A stretch of 64,000 nt of DNA from assembly GCA_034008185.1 (NCBI GenBank), contig CM067084.1:38515099-38579098 (forward strand), in the 5' to 3' direction. Shown piece after piece: positions 23,932 through 37,100 of this stretch. The position numbers and the translations under genes were made by a program. Numbering within the stretch: the first letter of the stretch is position 1; every line of letters starts with the position of its first letter. The notes beneath the pieces are model-generated. The model was not told where the DNA came from, did not search any database, and was given only the letters and a program-made list of their open reading frames with translations. The stretch is from Gorsachius magnificus (taxonomy: Eukaryota > Chordata > Aves > Pelecaniformes > Ardeidae).

Positions 23932-26900
23932 AAGCAGATATATGAGTAAAAAGTGAACCGTGAAAGCTTAAATAGCTGATTTCCCTCCCCACCCCCCCGC
24001 CCAGTGTTACTCTTCAGGGGGAAAAAAAGAACTTCCCTTGGTCCAAAAGAAAAATCATGACCTGATGGCTCAGAGGCAGGACATAAGTTTGGGTGAAAAG
24101 TATCTTTAGGTGTTGAGTGACTGTGGCTTTGTGTCCTAAGCTCAGCTAAATCAGTATGTCTCAGATACGCCTACAGGGCGAGATCCCACAGGAGCATAAA
24201 CACCTACCTTGAGGAGGCTTCAGACAGAGACTGAATGCCAGATAGTGTATATTGCCAAGAAGGTGTCATGCACTGAGTATAGGTTTGCACTGTATCACTT
24301 GGCATCATTCAGAGATCCTCGAGTTGGCTGCTGAATGAAGAACAAGCCCTTTCCCAAACCTGTTACTGCAGGGCTGCTCTAACGCAGCTGTACCACTGCC
24401 AAGCTCCAAGGTAGCAGATAAGCATGGGGCTATCTATATATGCAAAACATCTCTTTCTCAGTGCCTTTGAGCTAGCACTGAGGTAGCTGAGCATTGTGTA
24501 GCACAGACACCATCTAAAACTGGGTTTAGAGTTTTAAGGATCATGCTTTAGGATTTGGTTGTCTATGACCCATATTATATGTTTAAGAACTTGAGAGAAT
24601 CTGCGCTTAATATAACTGCGTATGGAGTGTCCCAAGTTTCATGACTTCTGAGGCTGCAGATTTTGTAAAGACAGCATTGTGTGTGACAGGGCAAGACTGA
24701 AACAATCCATGGCTTGAAAATAACTGCCTGAAAAATCTCTGCTGCTGCTTTCTTATATATAGGCCTGGGGTATACATGGATTTATGTCACCTAAAAAGGA
24801 CTAAGAGCTAAAAGGAGAATACACCTCTGTTTGGTGCATGCTGCCATTCCTTCCTTTTTTCTCTGTTCCTTGCTCCTGAGGAGAGAGAGCATGAAGTGAG
24901 CTACAGCCACTCCTGCCCCTAAACTGGTTACTGGTTAACCGTATAGATTAGGAACAAAATAATCCTTGAAGACAGGAATTCTTTGTCTCGAAAATGAACA
25001 TATAAAGTGCATTCATAAAATGTTGCATTTTTGAATGATTCTCAGCCACTCATTCCTGGTGTTACTTTGTAAAGAATACTCCTTTTATATCTGTTAATTG
25101 TATCTCCATAGTCCTGTGCAGAGATACTCACTTGAATCTCAGGAGCAACGTGGCTGTGTTAGCTGTACCTAACTGTTAATTAGTGTGCTAACATCAGATT
25201 TCTTTTGCTCTTACATTCTTTGTCCTTGTGAGGAATAAAGTTTAGCTCATGCTCAGTAGAATATTCTTACTGCACTTGTACTCTTTTAAACTTCCTAAAA
25301 TGAGAAACAGTTATCAAATGTATTATTTTAGACCGGCACAGTGGGATCCTGATGTGTTCTGTGGCTGACGTTAGCTGTGTGGCCCAAGCAGAGATCTGCC
25401 AACAACTAGCCTGTATGTACAAAATGCAGAGCCTTTGTGAAGCAGCTGCATCATCATATTGTAGAGTAAAGGTTTTATTTTCCTTATCAGACCCATGGAA
25501 ATCACATATTTTGTCTTGGTGAATTAATTAAAAAAAAACCCTTTGCTTTTGTTTTTCCCTGGTAAAGTTAAACTTAGCTCAATTTATCTTCCTCAAAATG
25601 TTTTACACTTTATTTTGGCTTCAGCCTTCATTAAATTTACAGGAACTGACAGGTAGCTCTGAGCGACCTAAACCGGTACTTCTAAGGAAATAACCAATTA
25701 ATCTAAAAATGTTTTCTCTTTTTTGTCCCACATTATTTTGCTTGCTCTGAATCATGGTGTAGCCTCCTCCCAGACAAACTCATTAAAATTCCCTTGGAAT
25801 TGTGCTTGTGTTTAAAAGGGCTCTTGATTACTACTTTGTGTCAAAGAGAGAAGGATGCAAATGTGCCACATGAACAAAGTGCTTAGCTGGGAAGATAAAC
25901 TGATGATTAGGCTGTGCAGCCAGAACTGGTCTTAACTGCACATGTATGCTTTAAGGGTTTTGAGAACTGAGCTCTAGATAAATACTTTTTTTCCCTTCAT
26001 TGTTTTTCATACCAGAAGGACTTGAATCTTGTCTTTTGCCAGCATAATTTCAGCATAACTACACAGAAATCACTAGATGAGAGTAAATGCAGACCTCCGC
26101 CTCTGCATAATCTTAAAAAGAGCTGTTACATGATCTTCAATTTCTCACCTCTCTTAGAGTGCAGGTGTCAGTGCTATAAGGCTCAAATGACTTCTTATAC
26201 ACTGTATTCCAGATCAACTCTTCAAAAGAAAGCAGCAGCATTTAATCATCAAAGTTATGCGGTCATCAAAAGATTAGTGTAAGTTCCTGTTCAGTGTTTG
26301 GGTTTTTAGAGATTACCTCATGATTAGCAAGCTGGTAGGTACTAGTGAACATGAGTCTCTGGAATACCCTTTTATAAAAACACAGTCACTATTGTCACTA
26401 GATGAGCAATGAGCATGTCTTCTTGTTGCAGGAGCTTTAGCTAGAATGTTTCTTGAAAACCACTTTGATTGTGATGTTTTGGAAAACCATCACCTACCAG
26501 CTGTGAACTTTAAAAGGCTGAGAACACAGAGGGGAAATATTTTGCATAAGAGCATGTTTACTCCTAGTAACACCTGGCTTGTTGGATAAATGTAAGCTTA
26601 TTCACACTCTTATAGAAGTGTTGCAGTAAAACTGTGATCCTCTTAGTGGTGAGCTCAAACTGTAGCATAAGTACATTCAGAGACCTGCTTGGAAAAGAGC
26701 AAAATGCATGGCTAGATACTGGATGCAGCATAAAAGAATCTGAAACATTTAGGGTACAAAAATTTGTTTCAGAATGGGCTTTTGTAGACAGTTTTGCAAC
26801 ACTGGGAACACCAGTGATTTCAGGTGCTTAATTTCAGTGGAATAGTAGAAAAAAACCAAACCAAAAAAGAACCTTTAATTGAACTGCAGGGTTCAGGAAG

Positions 26901-29281
26901 GTCTGTGCACTTAGAAATCCATGTTCTCAAATGCCTAAAATCACATAATTTTTTTATGCATACTGGCATTACCTGCAAGCATTGAAATACTATGAGTATT
27001 GCCCCAGTCACGAGGTTGGGACCTCAGTGCTAGCAGAGAGTGGCAATAAGATGTACAGCCATGGTTTTCACTTATAAGCGGCCTAGGTTTGTGACAAGAA
27101 ACACAATTTTGGATGATTCTCCTAACATTCTGAGTAGGAATCAAGGACTTCAGAAAAGTGCAGTAGAGCCAGTCTCTGAAGAAGTACTCTCACACTTTGC
27201 TGGAGACAGATGAGGCTGCAGGGAGCTTTAACCCGTGCTATTAGAAATTCAGTAAAACTCAATGTGACCAAGGTGAACTGAAGCCACTTGGAGAGTCTGG
27301 CAAGTTTTACCTATCATGATGAAGACAGTAATTGTGAATGTTAAATATTGTCATTAAATATTGTTGTTAAATGTTGGTCTTTCCTCGAATAACAAGCCTC
27401 TCAAATTTCAGACCAGTCAGGTCTGCATATATAGTGGACAAAGGGTAACTATCACAGCTGCTCCTTTGTTTCATTCAGTGGTGGTTTGGATGGTGTCCTC
27501 TGAAAGCTTCTGACACTGTAAACTTCCACTCCTCTTGCAAAGCGTGTGGTTTCACCCACACTGCTTGCCCAGCAGCTCTGTACCCAAGGATGCACTGCCC
27601 ACACACAACACCACAGAGCGTGTGCCGCCAGACACAGTTATGGGCCAAAACTATGCCAGGAAGCATGCTAACATTTCAACAGTATGGATGACTGCAAAAC
27701 AGTTCATGAGCATGGTGCATGCTTACAAACACAGCTGTAGGGTTTGTGATACCAATAGCTCTCTTCCATGCCTCCTGCTCTGGGGAACAGAGCCTCTGTC
27801 AGCTAGCAGGGCAGTCACAGCAGGGGCATCCACAAGCTGGGTGCAGCAGCTCAGTGCGACTGGTACATAAAATCTCTGTGAGGTCCTCACGCTCCTGTGC
27901 TTTCTGAAAGTGGAACTGCTGCAAGAGCTGGGGAAGGAGCTCCACAGACCAATGCCCTGGTGGTTTGGGTGCACCGTTGCTCCTCTTGTCTGCAGGAGGC
28001 TGGGTTGACTCCAGCAGAGATACCAAGCTAGGCACTTCCTACTTTTCTCTTGGATCTTTGCTCTGTTCTTAATTAACATGTCTGTGTTTGGGCCAGACCC
28101 TAATTGCACGGCTCAGTGGTGCTGTCATTTTCCTGGCGTGGGGCCCCAGTCAGTGCTGTGGCTGAGACAGAGGAGGCAGGGAGGGCAGAGAAGCGCCAAC
28201 TCCAAGAGACACCTCAGAGGGAGGCAGAGCACGAGGCCGGAGTCGGTAACCTAATGAGTCCTAAGCCAGGATGTGAGGTACCACTCTTCAAATGTGGGAC
28301 ATGGCTGTAGGTGGCTCTATGAAGCTTGCTCGCATAGGCTCCTGCTAGGCACCCCTAATGACCAGACTTTGGGACAAGCTTCAGCTGTCCGTTGTGGCCA
28401 GAAAGCGAACTGAGGAGCCCGGGGGGCTTGATGATTCAATTCTGTCACTGGTGTTCAGGAGATGAAGGCTTAAATCCTTGCTTTTGCCTCTGTTTCTGTC
28501 AAGCAGAAGACTTGCAGTCTCAGGCAACATGGAGAAGAGCAAGTGGCTCTCAGTTGTGATAGGCCTGTCCTCTTAGCCAGAGGAGAATATGTAGTTCAAA
28601 TGAAAGCAGAAGCAGCACAAAACAAAGAATTTCTTTCAGAGTAGACACAAGACATTAAATCACTGTCCTCAGATTTGGGGGATGCCTCTGACTCAGGGAA
28701 AACAGGCTTACAAAATAACTCACTGAAGGTGCATGCAAATTGGCCTCCTTTATCCTTCACAACTCAAAGCATGCTTCTCAAGCATTTTGGGGTGTGGAGG
28801 GTCTTGGTTTTAACTACAACCTATGTCTAGTACTCTTTAACTGGCTTTTCACTTTTTTTAAATTTGCAAACCCCCCCCCTCCTTTTTTTTTTTCTTGGCT
28901 ACAGGAATCTTGCACTGTTAAGAAGTTCCAAAGCTGGGAACTTGTGCTTTGCCACACCCTGAATGCCCTGTTACATGAATGTTACACGAGCAAAAATGAA
29001 ACAGGTTTTGTCTCCTGTCATTTAACAACCGTTCGTGCTGTTGGCACCACAAACAGGAGGAGCTGGATGATGAGGGCTCTCCCTTTTCTGAAGAACCTCA
29101 GTTTACAGAACAACATGAAATGCTCAGGTGAACAGGAGGGGTTCTACTGGAAGCCATCCATTTCCAGCTGTGCCAAAGGCGGCAGTGTGTCCAGGCCTCC
29201 CTTGGATAGCTGCGAGCCAGCAAGTTCCTGGTGCAGTTGGGAGTTGCACAAGTAGGTGGAAAGATAATGTGTGCTCTGAAG

Positions 29282-29339
29282 AGGTCTTTGGCCCGTGTTT
29301 CATCAGGTGCTGTTCTCTTGTATCACAGGCCAAAGACCT
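29282..29339. repeat. Perfect 12-bp inverted repeat (hairpin)
   Basis: AGGTCTTTGGCC at 29282-29293 and its exact reverse complement at 29328-29339 enclose a 34-base loop. It lies in the interval between KLHL8 and the HSD17B gene. Function unknown. Confidence 0.5.
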
Positions 29340-30468
29340 TTGGGGGTTTAACCTCCCGGTCAAGGTGGGTCCCGTCAGAGCAGGCTGCTGGCTTGTGATG
29401 AGGACCTGTGAGAAGGCTCATCTGGAGCCTTCCCCCGTGCACCCTCTGGCCCCCGGTCCTTGCACAGGCTGTGCTGTCGGTGTGTCATGCCTGGCCCTGT
29501 ACCTCGCTGATCTTGATGCGGCTTCCTGGTGTTGGGGACCTGCCTTGTCCCTGCACCCTGGCCTGGTGGTTGGCGGACTCTGGCTGACCCTTTCAGTGTT
29601 GCAGCAACTGCTCTGCTGTTCTTGCTTGAGAGCAGTGAGGCAGTTCCCTGTTGGTGCGATACCTGCCTGTCCCCACCCGTGGCATCTGGTGTGCCTCCTC
29701 CTGCCAGGAATCCCTGCTCTGCTGCTCCCCTGGACCTGGAAGGGGCAGAGCAGGGTTGGGAAGGTAAAGCCCAGGATCACACAGGGATGTTGTTGCTGCA
29801 GAATCTTCTCCAGTCAGCAAGACAGTGTTTCAGAGGAGTGGAATAAATAAACCCTCAGTCTAGTGCAGATGTGTTTAAAGAGATGGAAGGAAAAGAGGTA
29901 TGCGGAGGCACGTGCGTCTGTATTCGGTGTCTCTGTGGGTGTAACTTCATGCTGCGATGAATGTGTTAGTTGGAATGTATCCAGGAGTTTCCAGGAGTTC
30001 GGGCCTTCTCTTGCGTTGTATGTAAGTACAGAAGCCCTGTGGACTTTCAACTTAAACTCACCCGCTGCATGTGAACAAAGGCTTTCCTGGCTCAGTATAA
30101 GCCTGCTCTTTTCTTTAATACACATCTGACTTAGGAACAATGAAGCAGGCAGACTGGAGAGTTTTCATTAGGTTGGATTATTCACCTTGTAATCTAAGGA
30201 AAAAAATAGTCCAACTTGGTCTGTGTTCTCATGTAATAAATCACATTCTCTAGGATGTGTAAAATGCAGGAGGGCACCCAGTAGTTTGCAGAGAAACACT
30301 ACTGTTTTCACAGGAAGATGTTTTAAAGGTGTCTGGGAATTGCAAATGAGCAGTATGAGAAATGATATAGGGAAAGGGTGTGTTACTTGATACTGCACCT
30401 TAAATGCACCTCTAGAACCTTGTTATGACTTTCACTGCTGAGAGACACCTTTATGTGAAAGCACTGTA

Positions 30469-30474
30469 TTTATT
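30469..30474 (-). terminator. Candidate polyA signal of the HSD17B11-like gene
   Basis: AATAAA on the minus strand about 560 bases after the stop codon. Other signals cannot be excluded. Confidence 0.4.
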
Positions 30475-31029
30475 TGGAATAAGGCATGTTGATGGTGCTA
30501 ATGCATAATTGATGTAATTGGGTATTACATTAAAACAAGGCTGCATTATTTCAGGCACTCACTACAAAAGCACACAAAACTGTGAGTGTTCATTCAAACA
30601 CACTTTTTCTTTTTTAAATTTACAAGTATAAATGAGGTGGAACAGGCCACCCACCTCCTCTATGAACTGCTTTTTGCAAGATACTTTTGCTCGGGATGAG
30701 TCCAGATTAACATATTCTCAGGCTATCCCTTGGCACTGAAGTAGGCAGCTGTGTTCCTGTCTGCCTCAGCACTAGGAGGTGGATCCAATGCGACCTACAG
30801 CCAGAGCAGCCCTTTAGACTTCTAGAGATGCATCTCTGCTTTGTTAACGCTCCATGTTATGCAGGTATGTCCCTGCTGCAGGTGTGGGATAAACCCTTAG
30901 GTGTGCTTGGAAATGGTGGCCTGGGAGCATCTGTCTTAGTTTTGCTCTGAATCAAACCAGCTGAACTGTACTCAGCACACGTTCTGTTTTCACTTGTGCC
31001 ACTGGGAAATGAGAATCAATCTTTGCTTT

Positions 31030-31117
31030 TCACTGAGTGCCTCTCTGCCCAACAACTGCATCAAACTTGGCATCGGTCATCTTTTTCAGAACAGCCAAGG
31101 CACGTTCTGGAAACAGC
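31030..31117 (-). CDS. HSD17B11: HSD17B11-like coding exon 7 with stop
   Basis: Acceptor TCTCTTTCAG; it encodes [20 protein letters not shown] and VVGQRGTQ followed by TGA (31032-31030). The 3' UTR continues to the left. Confidence 0.92.
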
Positions 31118-34100
31118 CTGAAAGAGATAATAACGTGAAATTAAATGTGGGATAAGAAACTTAAATTATGGGAAAAAGCGGCAGCACAGGTGAGGGAAGA
31201 GCTGGCCTGGGAGCAGAAGTGTGCACACATGGACAGAGACTAAGACTTAAACCAGGTGTTATTTGCAAAGAACACATAGCCCTCATCAACCTCTTTCTAG
31301 TTTAACTCCAAACACACCTATGTCCATTTATGAGAGTTCCAAGCGTGGGTATCTACTGGGCAGTATATGTGTTGCAATATTCCTGGAGGATCCAAGAAGG
31401 TCTACTGAACAGAGATAGGTGTGTATTCAGTGTTTTATGCTCTGAAAAGCAGCGGGCCTATGAGATGTTAAAACAGAGGTGCAGTTTCTTCTCCTATAAT
31501 TTATCTTATGAGTCAATGTCTCTTTGTGTCTACCTGCACCAGATTAAGACAGAAAAGCAGAGTTATCCTAAGGGCTTTGACAGCATTAGGTTTGACTTGT
31601 CTATGCTTCTGCAGACTTGCACTGCCACCATGCAGCTCTTGGACATGCAAAAAGACTTAAACCTTTTTCCTGCTGTATGGTGTTTGATTTTGAAGACAAG
31701 ATATTACAAAGTGTTTCATGAGACACTGAGAAGTTAACTTTGTTGTTCTGATGTGAATTTCAGATTTGGAACCTGAGCTCTGGTAAAAATGCCTTTTCAG
31801 CAGAGCAGCCTCTGGTTAAAGATGCGTGAGAGGACAAATCTTGCTTTACATGGCAGTGAGAAGCAGTAGAGCCCTTTTGAAGCAACTTTCCCAGCCTTTG
31901 TGACTTCAATCTTTGGTGCTGACATGAAGAAACAAATACTAATAAGCAGGAGGTCCTCCGCTATTTCTGGAACTATGCTGGGACTGCTGGTTCAGAGAAA
32001 CTGTTGTTTGAAAGCCCAAAGGAAATGGCGATCTGTGAAGAAAAAGTGTTCTCTTGTTCTCCCTCTCCTTCCCTATCAGCCTGTAGAGCAGCTGCATTCT
32101 CCACCAAGAATAGTTAGCTGCAGAAAGTGAATCACAACTTACAAGAAGGTTCAAAAAACCTTTTGTGTATGATGTCTGCTGTTGTAATTGGAAAGAACCA
32201 CTGCTATTTCATTACCTTGTTATGTGTTCTCAAACTAAAATATTTCAGGTAGGTGCTGGTTAAAAAAATAATACTCTCTTGCAGACAGTTACACATTATC
32301 TAATTACTATGGGCACATTGATGTGAAATCTCGACAGATAAATAACTTGAGTATAGTGATGTGAAACACTGAAGATGATACAAAATAAATTAAACTGGGT
32401 TGAATGTGAACTTCTGCTGTCCAGCTGTCAATCCAGGGTTTGTCTATGCTGCCAAACCATATCTTTTACTATCACAAGTGCAAAATGGAGTTCCTCATAA
32501 AATAAAAATCTTGAATCAGATGTTACAAGTTTGATGCTTTTATACTCAGGTAGTTAGCATTGATATGTTTCCACCACCACCCCCCCTTTTTTTTTCTTTG
32601 CTACTTACATTTCAGAAAGTAAAGCAATGTTTAGATGAGATGGAACAAAAACCATTTTCTGGTTGGTCAGTATTCCTTCCATCAGGGCCTCTACAACTTC
32701 TTCAATCTCCAAAATCTTTCCAAGCCTACACAGGAAAGCATACATGTAAGAGTTACGGTGGTAAAACTGGGGTGGTACTAGCTGATGTAGGATGCTTCAC
32801 GTACGCACAAACTTGGGTAATACAAATGCAACCATTATGTGGGTTAATGACACCGCAGATTTTCTTTAGCCAATGCTATATACCAACTTATCTCCAGTTT
32901 TTTATAGTCAGTTGGAATAGAAGGCCTAAAGCTGGGGCTAATATGTAGTGCCTTGGTGCAAAGAAGGAAGGACAAGAAAGCAGAATTTTCGCAGTTACCT
33001 TGTACTGGGGTTTTTGACAAATCCAGTGTTTATAAAAACCGGACAAAGACACGTAGTTTTTATTCCGTCCTTTCCCAGGGTAGACAGCTCCTCCGTCAGA
33101 GCTTTATGAAATCCAACTGCAGCAAACTTGCTTGAACTGCAGGAGGAGGAAAAGCACAAATGAGAAGGCAGAAATAATAGTTCTAGCTTTCTACAACTGG
33201 AAATGGCCTAAAAGGACCACACAGTACCGACTAGGAGGCAAAAAGACCCCAGTGACTCCAGCTGGGAAGACAGCACAGGGAATAATTGTAACTTTCCCTG
33301 TGCCAGAGTGGAGTGCTGGGTTAGATCTTGCTGCTTGGGGCAGAAATTGCGGCATGCAGAGCGGTGTCTCTCAGAAGATGTCACCTTAGCTGTGGACAGA
33401 CAGGTGAACGCCAGGAACCCTTAGAAAATTATAACTACTGTGCATCAATCAATGGACTTCCCGTTTTTCCCATGTGAGAAGATTCTTAGAAGGAATGCAG
33501 ACTCAATCTCTAAAATTAAGACGGATGGGCAGAGTAGAAACGGAGAACAAGCCTATACTGTTCCTCATACCACGCAGGAGAATCACATAACATTTGTGTG
33601 TGAGTTTTGAAATAGAGAAGCATTATGCATGCAAAACTGAGGAAATTAATGCCACAGAAATTGGTGCAGGCCAGGAGTATGAATCAACTCCAAAAGCAAG
33701 TAGAACCAGAGAATCAGTTTATTGACTGCTATTGATTTGGAGAGTGTGATCCCAGTAAAATCCCTGGATGGGGAGTTCTCATGTTGCCAGCAGCGAGTGA
33801 CTCCCTAGGAAGGAGTGTTCCCAGGGCAAGATTGCTCTGCCTGGAGCTGCTATTATAGAAGGCTAGATCTGACACAAAATGGCAATATGCGGTGTCACAG
33901 GTTTTCTGTTCACGCACTGTGATTTTTCTAGACATGTTTCAAGAAGAAAAGCAATTTTATCTCATGATGGCAGAAGTATTTCTATATGCTACGGTCACTG
34001 CCACAGTGGTAGGAAGATGAAAAGCTACTCGTGAGGGGTTTACTTGACAGTACTACAACAACTCATAGGGGTGCTACTTTCTACAAATGAGAAGGGAAGC

Positions 34101-37100
34101 GGATACCTTTTTTGCTAAGCAAAAATCTGGATCAGTGAGGGAGTGAAAAAAGGAGAAGCTTTCATTAGCTGATGTGTCTCGTGACTACTCCTTCCTACAA
34201 GCGTTGCTCCTGATTCAGTCAGAGCTAATAAGCAAATCGGCAGGAACCTCCAGGCATCCTTAAGTGCTGGCTGTTGTGCTTTCTTCCTCCTTAGCACTGT
34301 CCTGTGGATGTACAGTGTTCAGTGGGAGGATTATTTTGGTTGCTCTGTGCTTGCTGATGGAGGAGATGCGATTAAAAAATTTAAAAGAAAAATGAAGAGA
34401 GCTGATTTTTAGAATCACTTACCAGTAAGCCACCATGAAAGAAGTCACAAAATGACCTGCTGCCGAAGCCACCGTGACAATGTGACCGTGGTTGTTGTTC
34501 ACCATGGTTGGCAGAAAAGCTCTTGTGGTCTTGAAAGTCATTTAAACCAAGTGGCAAAAATGCAGGGGGGAGGAAAGGGGAAAAGAACAATGGTTTCTTA
34601 GGCATATTCCACACTGACCCTGGCTATCATTAATTACGTGACTAATGCTATTGCTAGTGCTATGGGCTGCACAGCACCTCAGAGATACCCATTCACCATT
34701 CAGCTGGGACAACTGGCAACCCGTTTTCCAAACCAGAATGTTTCAGCAAGTCAGCCAGAAACAGGAGCTGAGCCTCACATCTTCCCTATGCTGCTTTTTA
34801 GGTTTCAGGTGTCAGCGCCAATGCTGCCAGTGTCTCACCCCAGCACATACAACAAAACGCTCGTCAATCTGTAGCATCCCTTCTGCCACAAACAACAAGT
34901 CCTTAACAGCTGAAACCCTCCCACTCTAACCCCTGCTAGCAGCTACCCTACCCCAGGGGTCAGCTGCAGGGGTGCCAAGGACCCAAGGCCCAGCTCTGAT
35001 AGGGCTCAGCTGTGCTACCTCAACACAGACTGCTGGGAGAAAGCTGTGAGAAAGCCCACAGAGAGGTAAGAGAGGTAAAAATGCTGAGGAGAGGCAGGAT
35101 TGATGGCAGATGGGCTCAGAAGTAGCTTGAGGAGCCAGGCGGGAAGGCGGTGACACTGTGAGGTACAAAGTGCCAGGGGAAGGGGCAAGGGGGATCAGCT
35201 GGGCTGGTGGGTGCAGTCAGGGAGGGGCCAGACCTCCCTGTGGCTCGGTTGTGCTGTGAGCTGGGGGGCTGGCATCCCCCCCTGCTCTGCCCCACAGGCC
35301 TGGCCATTCGGGCCATGTGCCCACTGCCTTTTGTGTGGGTCAGCCGATAAGAACATGGCTTTGTATTTTTCAGCTGTGTATCTTCTGCTTGTAGGGTCTT
35401 GGTGATCAGCTGCGGGTGCCCAAACTACCTGATGCCATGAGGAACCCTAAGGCTCCTGTGACAGAGACCGACCCATGCTGCAGGTGGGGCTGTTGCTGGC
35501 TACCTCAGGCAGAGGAAAGAGAGAATGAAAAAACTGGGCCAGGCTCAGATCAGCAAGAGGCTCATCAAGTTTCCCAGCAGTTGCTCTATCTGGATGCCCC
35601 TGTGCTGTACGCGTCCAAAGGATGCTTTTGTAATTCACCAGTAGCTGAAAATTAATTCTTAGTCTAAATGTGCCTCCTCAACAACACTCCCAAAAAAAAG
35701 GTAGGTATGAAGATGTAGTGGCCCTTACCCAGATGTGAGCAAGAATGTTGACTTCAAACATTCTTTCAATCTGGTGGTCCTGAGTCGAGAGCAGGTCGGC
35801 AGCTGTAATCACACCAGCGTTATTCACCAAGATGGAGACATCCCCAATTTCCTTTTTCACCTTTTGGACAGACAAAGACAGAAGGGTGCATGTCATTCAT
35901 TATCAAAAAAATGCAAGGCTGTGGAAGATGAGTGACAATTAACTTAATCCTTAACGTTGCTTTTTTTAGGGAGAGGAAGATTGTGCCACGTTTCCAGGTG
36001 TGGTAGGAACTGTGCAGCAGTACCATGAAATCTGGTTTAGATCTGACACTTCTCCCTTAATTACTGCCAGTACTTATAGTCTTCCACACAGTGTCCACAG
36101 ACAGAGTATGCTCTGCATAGTCACAGTTGGGACTATGGATGTACAGACTGTTTTGAGCCAGCTGGATCGTATCCTTTACAACAAACTGTTTCAAACATCC
36201 CCAGCAGTGTCTCTGTGCTATTCAGGAAACTAAAAGGCAGAAGTTCCTGCAGGGTCTAGAAGTCTAAAGGGCAAGCCTGGCAACAAGGTGTGATACGCCG
36301 GAGCCTCACAAAAGAGGATGAGACTGGCTGGGATCTCGGAAGTGCTACTTTGCTCTGCGTACAGAAAGCAGCAAGGAGTGGAGAGATTCCAAGGGCTTGT
36401 GTGATTTGCATACAATACTGACTTCTCTGGAAACTGAGTACGTTTGGGCAAGCCTTTGGATGTGCCCCTGCTCCCCTACCTTCTCTGCAGTGCTGTAGAT
36501 TTCCTCCCTTTTGCTGCAGTCCACCACGAAGGCTTGAACAGTGGCTCCCAGCCTTTCGCATTCTGCTGCCGTGTCTTCAACGCCATGCTGTAAAAGGCAG
36601 AAAAGAAAGTACCCTGCCTGTGTGTTCCTGCTCGGGCACCGTGGCTGAACAGTTAGAGGCTTAAGATTTGTCCTGACTGCCTAAGCGCTGTCAAGCCCCT
36701 CAACAGTGCATGGCTACCCAGGGAAAGAGCTATAGCTGGGGTCTAGCCTGAGGTCTAGCATTCCGACCCTAAATTACAGACCTGCATAGAGTGACTGCAG
36801 GAAGAGTGGGTTTACATTGGTAAAGCACACGTAGCTAGGCCGCAGAGAGGGGGCACTCAGTGACTTTTACGGCACAGGAGGCAGACGCCATGACTGTAAG
36901 CAGACTGGATAGGAGAAGAGAGGCATGCTCCAAAGTGCCCGATGTAGAGGGATGTTTCTTATGAGAACAGCATTTGACACGTAAGGAAGACGTGCTCCCT
37001 TAAGATGCATTTGTGGACATTGCCTGTCTCGGTAAAGGACCGAAACTGTGATTCCCAGATGAATGCCCGAGCCCAAGCCCTGCTCCCTGGAAACACAGTC

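Larger units (their letters stand above)
19450..30460. other. Gene-poor interval between KLHL8 and the HSD17B gene
   Basis: About 11 kb upstream of KLHL8 and downstream of the 17-beta-HSD gene. It holds an LTR fragment near 20.3-20.9 kb, an AG microsatellite at 23.9 kb and a moderately GC-rich patch at 27.5-29.8 kb. No exon was recognised on either strand. A second HSD17B paralogue would be expected here from the human gene order and was not seen. Confidence 0.5.

Noticed and set aside
29128..29850. 240-codon open frame on the plus strand
   Set aside because: Starts at GTG, has no splice or coding signature and no recognisable domain; the GC-rich patch explains the lack of stops.
19450..30460. 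Search for a second HSD17B paralogue or its relics
   Set aside because: No TGxxxGxG, NNAG or YCSSK exon pattern was recognised on either strand by eye.
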